Shown: positions 41,486-46,161 of the stretch, one piece after another
How the letters are laid out: each line of letters begins with the position of its first letter
Position numbering within the stretch: position 1 is the first letter of the stretch
NCBI GenBank assembly: GCA_964614945.1
Contig: CAZTNW010000007.1
Coordinates: 1-46,161 of the forward strand
Direction: 5' to 3'
Length of the DNA: 46,161 nt
Origin: CAZTNW01 sp964614945
GTDB lineage: Bacteria; Caldisericota; JANLFM01
Notes under the pieces: model-generated
Told to the model about the DNA's origin: nothing
Databases searched by the model: none
What the model saw: the letters and a program-made list of their open reading frames with translations, nothing else
Made by a program: the position numbers and the translations under genes

Positions 41486-41667
41486 GTAATCGCCTCCACT
41501 TTGGAATTAAAGCTTTTGAGGATTGTAGCCTGGATGCCGTTGTTAGTAAATGCCCTGACTACCCACTTGTTTTCTTGTGGATTGAAAGACATCTTGGTAA
41601 TGTCAAACTTGGTAACTTTACCAGCTGGGATAGCAATAGTGCTGTCTTCGTTCCAGAATACCTTCAT
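41455..41667 (-). CDS. Small hypothetical protein (70 aa)
   Basis: A 70-residue protein with strand-like repeats (IAIPAGKVTKFDITKMSFNP, WVVRAFTNNGIQATIL) and a closing helix (SKVEAITWLSNQL). Similar short beta proteins occur in phage early regions. Role unknown. The ATG at 41667 has GGAGGCCTAAG upstream. Confidence 0.65.
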   Translation of the reverse strand: MKVFWNEDSTIAIPAGKVTKFDITKMSFNPQENKWVVRAFTNNGIQATILKSFNSKVEAITWLSNQLLVG

Positions 41668-41668
41668 C

Positions 41669-41839
41669 TTAGGCCTCCTGTGCAGCGACGCGCTGTGTCC
41701 TGAGCCTCATCTCCCTAAAGCACTTATAGCACATATCTGCGTCTGGCTTCTTCTCAAGCAGATTCCGCTTCAGTCCCTTACCACAAACAACACACTTTTT
41801 AACACCACTTAACTGATTAAACATAAACGGCTTCTTCAT
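41669..41839 (-). CDS. Small zinc-ribbon protein (56 aa)
   Basis: A 56-residue ORF with CVVCGKGL and CYKCFREM cysteine pairs 18 residues apart, a minimal zinc ribbon, and a basic C-terminus (RLRTQRVAAQ). The ATG at 41839 is preceded by AAGGAGGACTTA. It continues the series of tiny metal-binding proteins in this operon. Confidence 0.68.
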   Translation of the reverse strand: MKKPFMFNQLSGVKKCVVCGKGLKRNLLEKKPDADMCYKCFREMRLRTQRVAAQEA

Positions 41840-41968
41840 TTAAGTCCTCCTTTTTAATCCTGTCCCATTTGGCTTGCCAGAATGGTAAGCTCAAACCAAA
41901 GGGACAGGTTTTGTCAGTGCATTTAATACACTGTTTCTTCCAAGGCTTTTGCAGCGGTGTCTTTTCAT
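41817..41968 (-). pseudogene. Cysteine-containing small gene with apparent frameshift after the start
   Basis: Reading leftward from the ATG at 41968 (overlapping TAATATG with the previous stop), the frame closes after 25 codons. The other frame stays open to 41817 and encodes PWKKQCIKCTDKTCPFGLSL followed by a charged helix, a likely zinc-binding protein of about 50 residues with no start of its own. One extra A in the run AAAA just after the ATG would restore it. This could be an assembly or sequencing error, a true mutation or slippage. Confidence 0.5.
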
Positions 41969-41969
41969 A

Positions 41970-42248
41970 TTAATACTGAGTATAAGTTGACTTAATTACT
42001 TTCCAGCCAAACGACGCCCATCTTCCATCAGTGGGAGTTTCCTTTTTGCTGGACACGTGCTTGACTAACACAACCTCCCGCTCCATGTGATATTCCTTTT
42101 CGTGATGACAGACACCGAGGTTTAAGAGATTGTCGTTGTATCCGCCCTGAGGATGAGCGTTGCTTGCTGGGTAGCAAGAATCGTAGCGAAGCATATCAAG
42201 GGGAAATGCCCCGCTGCCTTTAACAGTGAACGTCCAGAATCTTACCAT
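41970..42248 (-). CDS. Hypothetical protein (92 aa)
   Basis: A 92-residue protein starting at ATG 42248 behind GGAGGCTTAAA. It contains FWTFTVKGSGAFPLDMLRYD, YPASNAHPQGGY and HHEKEYHMEREVVLVKHVSSKK, suggesting a compact beta fold. Related short proteins with the MLRYDxCYP pattern are frequent in phage early regions. Function unknown. The longer frame to 42359 overlaps another gene. Confidence 0.7.
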   Translation of the reverse strand: MVRFWTFTVKGSGAFPLDMLRYDSCYPASNAHPQGGYNDNLLNLGVCHHEKEYHMEREVVLVKHVSSKKETPTDGRWASFGWKVIKSTYTQY

Positions 42249-42261
42249 TTTAAGCCTCCTT

Positions 42262-42465
42262 TTAAGCTTCCAAATTTTCAAGATATTTGACCAAATCAGC
42301 TTTATCCACGAAGCTAACCTTCGCTCCTCTGATTCTGCGTCCCCACTCGTCATGTGCAAAGAGTCTCAAGTCAGACAGTGTCAATTCATAATTCTGTTTG
42401 GCTTCCCGCTGGGAAATGCCGTACCTTTCAACCAATACACTGATTGCTTCATCCCTTGTTAACAT
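42262..42465 (-). CDS. Small hypothetical protein (67 aa)
   Basis: A 67-residue protein with helical segments resembling a small HTH-like fold (RDEAISVLVERYGISQREAK) and a KADLVKYLENLEA ending. The ATG at 42465 is preceded by GGAGGAGAAACCTG, inside the end of the upstream gene (17-base overlap). DNA binding is possible but unproven. Confidence 0.65.
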   Translation of the reverse strand: MLTRDEAISVLVERYGISQREAKQNYELTLSDLRLFAHDEWGRRIRGAKVSFVDKADLVKYLENLEA

Positions 42466-42586
42466 CAGGTTTCTCCTCCATTGGCTTAATCACAACACCT
42501 GCTTTTGCCAACAATTTAGTAACTGTTGCCCTGACCTTCGGGTCTTTCATAAGCTCCCTTACTCGTGCTATTTGTTCCTTAGTCAT
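42449..42586 (-). CDS. Small hypothetical protein (45 aa)
   Basis: A 45-residue ORF, mostly one or two helices (EQIARVRELMKDPKVRATVT, KLLAKAGVVI). AAGGAGGCAGGTAA precedes the ATG at 42586, and a promoter-like sequence lies 50 bases upstream. It is the first gene after the AT-rich intergenic region in the leftward direction. Family unknown. Confidence 0.66.
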   Translation of the reverse strand: MTKEQIARVRELMKDPKVRATVTKLLAKAGVVIKPMEEKPDVNKG

Positions 42587-42635
42587 TTACCTGCCTCCTT
42601 TTATTGTTTTCAGTTTCCTCATTGTCCATACAAAG

Positions 42636-42664
42636 ACTATAACATATTTTTACCCAGAAGTCAA
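42636..42664 (-). promoter_or_regulatory. Sigma70-type promoter, leftward
   Basis: Reading leftward: TTGACT (42664-42659), a 17-bp spacer, TATAGT (42641-42636), 5 of 6 matches in each box. It lies at the left edge of the AT-rich intergenic region and would drive the long run of small early genes beginning at 42586. Confidence 0.65.
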
Positions 42665-42782
42665 CAAAATAATTAAGTGTGTTGTAATGGTGTAATGTAG
42701 TAAACCAGTAAACCAGTAAGCCTGTAAATCGTGAGTCTATCCCATGTTTGTCTCTGGACAGCTGTTTTGTCATTTCCCAGAA

Positions 42783-42797
42783 GGATACTTTGTATCC
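42783..42797. repeat. Short inverted repeat next to palindromic element 9
   Basis: GGATAC and GTATCC separated by TTT. It overlaps the first two bases of element 9, giving two adjoining dyads. Confidence 0.6.
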
Positions 42798-42825
42798 AAG
42801 GAAGTACAATTTTTGGACTTTCTGA
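42796..42825. promoter_or_regulatory. Dispersed palindromic element 9
   Basis: CCAAGGAAGTACAAT then TTTTGGACTTTCTGA, in the non-coding region just left of the AT-rich core. Confidence 0.82.
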
Positions 42826-42983
42826 CTCTTTCTCAGTATTCTTTTTATTATTTCTTTTCTATTATTTTATTACTTATATATTATAATATATATCTATATA
42901 TAAATAAGAAATAAAGAGAGAGATTAACAAAGCTTAGAAAGAAGATTGAAAAAGTAAGAAGATTGAAAAAGGAGAAATAAATA

Positions 42984-43013
42984 CCAGAAAGTACAAATTT
43001 TGTACCACCTGAA
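42984..43013. promoter_or_regulatory. Dispersed palindromic element 10
   Basis: CCAGAAAGTACAAAT then TTTGTACCACCTGAA, just right of the AT-rich core. Read in the opposite direction it nearly equals element 5, including the CAGGTGGTA arm. Confidence 0.85.
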
Positions 43014-43095
43014 GTGTTCCAAGAAGTCCATACAACAAAATGGGATTAAACACCATTTACTGCCTTACTGGCTTACTGCTTTACTACATTACTAC

Positions 43096-43376
43096 CCACT
43101 CCCATATTATTCTTACCAGTTTATAAACTGCCTATTTTGTCTAAACTTGTTGGCTGGAATTTGAGAAACTGAGCTTTCTCCAGAGGACAAAAAGAAAGGC
43201 ACCTGGACAGAAGTCCAAATGCCTTGAAGGAAGGAAGAAACGAGGAACTACCTGGAGAGTTTCATAGCTTTGCCAACAAACTTCTTGATTGAAATGTCAG
43301 TGATTTGTTCAGAGACATCTTTGGTTTTATTTAAGAGTTTATTCTACAGCCAACTCCCGACAATGGGTTTTAAGTG
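43096..43376. other. Non-coding segment, nothing recognised
   Basis: These 281 bases lie downstream of the gene ending at 43377 (leftward). No convincing ORF, hairpin with T tract or promoter was found. They are probably the untranslated link between that gene and the origin-like region. Confidence 0.4.
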
Positions 43377-43805
43377 TTATTCGTAGATTGTGAAGCCAAG
43401 CCCTTCCAACAACTTCTGGGCTTGTACAGCTGTCATCTTTGCTTCTTTGGCTTTCTCGTTCAGCTGTGCTCTGGAAATCTTTTTGCTGAATCCGCCTCCG
43501 CCTTTCTTAGTCCACGCTGTTCCGTCAACTATTCCAGCGTAAGTCGTCCTCATGACTTCGATTGCACCCTTTGCGTCGAGCTTCTCGTCTTTGCTTCTGG
43601 CTGTGGAATCGCTGAGTTTCTGTTTAACCCCGTAGGCGATTGTGTTCTGCTGTGTTCCGCCAAGCTTCTCGAACTCACTGAAAAGCTCATTCAGGTCGAA
43701 GTCCGCTTTCTCTCCCGAAGGCATCTCTACCTTCAGTAATACTTTGTCAAGACTCCATTTTGCCTTTGTTCTTTCGTTATCTGCCATTGTCTTATCTCCT
43801 TTCAA
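43377..43805 (-). CDS. Phage early protein, paralogue of the gene at 34105
   Basis: A 142-residue protein, first gene of the leftward transcription unit. DFDLNELFSEFEKLGGTQQN, VKQKLSDSTARSKDEKLDAK, and VDGTAWTKKGGGGFSKK correspond to FDINEL, HGLSQKLGDAAA and GDWT in the 118-residue product at 34105, with a longer N-terminus here. Such proteins are widespread in phage early regions and have no established role. AAAGGAGATAAGACA precedes the ATG. Confidence 0.75.
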   Translation of the reverse strand: MKGDKTMADNERTKAKWSLDKVLLKVEMPSGEKADFDLNELFSEFEKLGGTQQNTIAYGVKQKLSDSTARSKDEKLDAKGAIEVMRTTYAGIVDGTAWTKKGGGGFSKKISRAQLNEKAKEAKMTAVQAQKLLEGLGFTIYE

Positions 43806-44057
43806 GGTTAGTATTTTCCCATGTCAGGAGTTAGCTGTCAGATGTCAGGTATTTTGCAGGTTTTTATTTGTCCAGTTCCCATCATTAGAACTGGGAGGGT
43901 TTGCGAGAACAGCCCACAACTACATATTCAGTTCCTGGTTAGATGTCCAGGTCTGCTGGTCAGGACGTTAGGTTATCGTCCGTCTATACTCCGTTGTCCC
44001 AGCGTTAGGTTTTCACATCCTAACTGTGTAAGGTCTATCCTGCCTTGCAACAAAAAG

Positions 44058-44086
44058 ATTATACCATATTACATACTGGATGTCAA
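44058..44086 (-). promoter_or_regulatory. Consensus sigma70 promoter, early (leftward)
   Basis: Reading leftward: TTGACA (44086-44081), a 17-bp spacer, TATAAT (44063-44058). This is a perfect match in both boxes and spacing. It should be strongly recognised by host RNA polymerase right after infection and start the early transcript about 250 bases upstream of the first gene. Confidence 0.85.
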
Positions 44087-44351
44087 ACGACAATTCATTG
44101 GTGTCTTATGCTTTCCCACTGACCCCCCACGAACCCCACCCCTACCCCATGAAGCGTAGAATGGCACCAGATTCTACTCGACTCAGAAATTCAAAATCCC
44201 CCTGGGAGCAAGCTCCCGCTTGTGGAACCGCGACTTTCTACTGGAAATTTTCCTGGACTTTGTCAGCCTGGGATCCCACCCTCACAGGTACCACTCTCCT
44301 TTAACCCTCTCCTTTAATCCTCACAGGTACCTCGTAGGCTTGATGAAGTTT

Positions 44352-44380
44352 CCAGAAGGTATGAAAATTTTACTTTCTGG
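44352..44380. promoter_or_regulatory. Dispersed palindromic element 11
   Basis: CCAGAAGGTATGAAA then ATTTTACTTTCTGG, in the divergent control region about 135 bases upstream of the late promoter. Confidence 0.82.
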
Positions 44381-44513
44381 GATGCTCTGCATCCTCCTTT
44401 GAAAGTGGATTTTAGCTGGTGTGCTCCCACCCACCCGCCCCGCCAGTAAACTTCCGCCTGTTGTGTTAGTTTATTCAGGTTAATAATTATTTTTAGTTTG
44501 AACAAAGAAACGA

Positions 44514-44550
44514 TTGACAATTATCCCAGCTTATAGTATTCTATACTATA
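44514..44550 (+). promoter_or_regulatory. Late (rightward) promoter with palindromic operator
   Basis: TTGACA (44514-44519), a 17-bp spacer, TATTCT (44537-44542). A perfect dyad TATAGTAT-TCT-ATACTATA (44532-44550) lies over the -10 box and probable start site, as expected of an operator that blocks polymerase. It precedes the terminase small subunit gene with only a short leader, and would control the late transcription unit. Confidence 0.75.
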
Positions 44551-44561
44551 GGATATAGAAG

Positions 44562-45068
44562 ATGGCAAGGAAAGAATTCGAGGTTGACTCAGACGTTTTG
44601 CTGGACCTAATTTCTGATGGATTTACTCATAAGGAAATGGCTGAGCAACTTGGCTGCAGTCGACCAACACTGGAGAAGAAGATTGCACGGTTACAGAAGG
44701 AAAGTCCGGTTCTTCTAAACTACCGTACTCTCCAGACATTAGAACTAACTGAACTCCAACACAAGATTCTTTCTGCCATAACTGACGACAAGATTGACAG
44801 TGCTCCACTTCGTGACCTTGTTCTTGCATACAAGATTCTGAAGGAAAAGGAATTCATGGTAGAGGGAAAGCCTCAGGAAATCAAGGGACTTGTCCACTAC
44901 CTGATTGAGATTGAACGCTTGGAACAGGAAGAAAAAGCTGGCAATCGTGCAGCTATTCAGAAAGGTTCAGAAGAAGATGTCACTGATGCAGAGTTAGTCG
45001 AAGACGCCAACCTTGACGCTGTTGAGGTTGAACTTATTGCTGGCTGTAGGCCTGAGGAGATTCCCTGA
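44562..45068 (+). CDS. Terminase small subunit
   Basis: A 168-residue protein. Residues about 10-40 hold a helix-turn-helix (HKEMAEQLGCSRPTLEKK) of the type in small terminase subunits. A helical middle (LTELQHKILSAITDDKID, LVLAYKILKEKE) fits the oligomerisation part, and the C-terminus is acidic, probably contacting the large subunit. It recognises phage DNA for packaging. The TGA overlaps the terL ATG by one base. It is the first gene after the late promoter. Confidence 0.82.
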   Translation: MARKEFEVDSDVLLDLISDGFTHKEMAEQLGCSRPTLEKKIARLQKESPVLLNYRTLQTLELTELQHKILSAITDDKIDSAPLRDLVLAYKILKEKEFMVEGKPQEIKGLVHYLIEIERLEQEEKAGNRAAIQKGSEEDVTDAELVEDANLDAVEVELIAGCRPEEIP

Positions 45069-46161
45069 TGTATGACCAGGAAGTTATAAAGAGACTTAGG
45101 GTGTGGAGGGAAAGTCCTCTTATATTCTGCAAGGAATGTATTAAGATGCAACCCTCCGACCAGCAGGCTGAAGCCCTTCATGTGTTTCCACAGACAAAAA
45201 GGCTAACTATACGCAGTGGTCACGGAACAGGCAAGGACGCTATGGTCGGAGGAGTCATAGTTCCTTGGTTTATGGTCACAAGGCCTTTTGCAAAGGTAGT
45301 TTGTATTGCACCTACTGCAAGACAGCTGTCAGATATTCTATGGAGTGAAATTAGTAAGTGGTTACGAAACTCCTTAGTCGCCGACGAGTTCGTTATTCAA
45401 AGGGACAAAATCTTCCAGAAGGATAACCCAAGGGAATGGTGGGTACGGGCTATCTCCCCTTCTGCCAAAGCTTCTCCCGAAGAGCAAGTCGAATCTGTCG
45501 CTGGTTTGCACGGTGACCACCTCCTCATCGTTGTAGACGAAGCGTCTGGTGTACCTGAGCCCGTATTCATCCCCTTGGAAGGTTCCTGCACACAGGAAGA
45601 CAACCGCATGATTCTGATTGGAAACATGACTAAGAACAAAGGCTATTTCTTTGATTCACATTTTCATCCTGAGATTAAGAAGATGTGGACACAGTTACAC
45701 TGGGATAGTCGGAAGTCTTCGAATGTCAAGAAAGAATACTGCGACTATATGGAGATGAAGTATGGACTTGATTCCAATATCTTTCGTATTCGTGTTGCTG
45801 GTGACCCACCCATTGAGGATGAAGGAACACTCATTCCGTTGGCTTGGGCAGAAGCTTGTGTCGGAAATGAAATTACAGTACCTGAAGATGAACCCCCTTA
45901 TGTTGGAGTCGATGTGGCAAGATTTGGGGATGATGACAGCGTTATTCTTCCTCGTACTGGGAATGTTGTTCTTCCTTGGGAGACTTACCACGGAATGAAT
46001 ACTATTGATTTAGCTATGAGAGCCCGCCTATACGCTATAGAAAATGAGGCCTTAGGAATGGCTGTTGACGAGATTGGTGTCGGAGCTGGTGTAGTGGATT
46101 GGCTGGCAAAACATAACACGGAGAACTTGTTCGGAGTAAATGTGTCGTCCGCCTCCAGCGA
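45068..46161 (+). CDS. terL: Terminase large subunit, N-terminal part
   Basis: This is the 5' portion of a 491-residue protein that continues at 1-437. It has Walker A SGHGTGKD (50-57), Walker B LLIVVDEAS (152-160) with the catalytic Glu after the Asp, and nuclease-domain Asp in YVGVDVARFGDD (D282) and AVDEIGVGAG (D334). It is the ATP-driven packaging motor and the nuclease that cuts DNA, docking on the portal. No stop occurs before the contig end because the gene is split by linearisation of the circle. The ATG overlaps the previous stop (TGATG). Confidence 0.95.
   Translation, partial: MYDQEVIKRLRVWRESPLIFCKECIKMQPSDQQAEALHVFPQTKRLTIRSGHGTGKDAMVGGVIVPWFMVTRPFAKVVCIAPTARQLSDILWSEISKWLRNSLVADEFVIQRDKIFQKDNPREWWVRAISPSAKASPEEQVESVAGLHGDHLLIVVDEASGVPEPVFIPLEGSCTQEDNRMILIGNMTKNKGYFFDSHFHPEIKKMWTQLHWDSRKSSNVKKEYCDYMEMKYGLDSNIFRIRVAGDPPIEDEGTLIPLAWAEACVGNEITVPEDEPPYVGVDVARFGDDDSVILPRTGNVVLPWETYHGMNTIDLAMRARLYAIENEALGMAVDEIGVGAGVVDWLAKHNTENLFGVNVSSASS
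46107..46161. repeat. Terminal direct repeat, right copy
   Basis: Exact copy of bases 1-55 that closes the circle. Removing one copy gives 46,106 bp. Confidence 0.95.

Larger units (their letters stand above)
42692..43092. other. Candidate replication origin or control region
   Basis: A non-coding region with several linked features. At 42692-42722 there are tandem GTAAACCA-type units. At 43070-43092 there is their inverted counterpart GGCTTACTGCTTTACTAC, lacking one unit. Between them are an AT-rich core (42831-42935, nearly only A and T), the direct repeat GAAGATTGAAAAAG (42941-42954 and 42958-42971), and palindromic elements 9 and 10. Iteron-like inverted repeats around an AT-rich stretch are typical of replication origins. 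Function is inferred. Confidence 0.5.
43806..44513. other. Divergent control region with leader and short repeats
   Basis: A 708-base non-coding region between the divergent transcription units. The left part (43806-44057) would be the long untranslated leader of the early mRNA and has recurring GTCAG- and GTTAGG-type words. The part at 44100-44460 is C-rich on the + strand with direct repeats CTCACAGGTACC (at about 44281 and 44324) and CTCTCCTTTAA (at about 44296 and 44307), plus palindromic element 11. Short frames here look unlike the coding sequence elsewhere. Confidence 0.55.

Noticed and set aside
43821..44304. Rightward frames in the divergent control region
   Set aside because: Composition is unlike the other genes, they lack ribosome sites, and they run against the strong leftward promoter at 44058-44086.
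1..46161. Lysogeny genes, tRNA genes, CRISPR arrays or insertion sequences
   Set aside because: No integrase, excisionase or CI-like repressor, no cloverleaf with a clear T-arm, no regularly spaced direct repeats with spacers, and no transposase were seen. The dispersed palindromes are too far apart to be a CRISPR array.

Overview
This window is a nearly complete tailed-phage genome with a podovirus-type plan, most likely assembled from a metagenome as a circle. The first 55 bases (1-55) are repeated exactly at the end (46107-46161), and the large terminase gene runs off the right end and continues at the left end. Unique length is therefore about 46,106 bp. A run of 100 N (35125-35224) sits between two copies of the same 55-bp sequence and looks like a scaffolding artefact. 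A Gram-negative host is suggested by a lipobox protein in the lysis cassette. The host genus cannot be named. No integrase, repressor of a known family, tRNA, CRISPR array or insertion sequence was seen.

Layout. A divergent control region at about 43.8-44.56 kb holds a consensus sigma70-type promoter facing left (44058-44086) and one facing right with a palindrome over its -10 box (44514-44550). Rightward (late) transcription covers the terminase small and large subunits and, across the contig ends, an HExxH protein, a P22-like portal, an acidic scaffold and an N4-gp56-type major capsid protein. It continues through head-completion and tail-hub proteins, LamG-repeat and other tail proteins, a 1596-residue internal virion protein and a lysis cassette. 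The run ends at a terminator at 24353-24380.

Leftward (early) transcription runs from about 43.8 kb to 24.4 kb. It carries many small proteins (several with zinc-binding cysteine pairs), an ATP-dependent DNA ligase, a PD-(D/E)XK nuclease, a Sak4-like ATPase, an SSB-like protein, a ParB-domain/DNA methyltransferase fusion, a family A DNA polymerase with an N-terminal uracil-DNA-glycosylase-like domain, and a DUF3987-type primase/helicase.

The most striking feature is a family of eleven palindromic elements of 29-30 bp, with half-site CCAGAAAGTACAAAA followed by its reverse complement. They lie around the whole circle at intervals of about 4.3-6.8 kb, with three more clustered at 42.8-44.4 kb near an AT-rich, inverted-repeat-flanked candidate origin. 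Some lie between genes and five lie inside genes, all five in the same reading frame. They could be operators or stoperators, centromere-like ParB sites, or small in-frame palindromic repeats. Candidate binders encoded here are the ParB-methyltransferase, a ribbon-helix-helix-like protein, a small HTH protein and a Myb-like protein. A second unusual feature is a complete CheY-like receiver-domain protein inside the lysis cassette.
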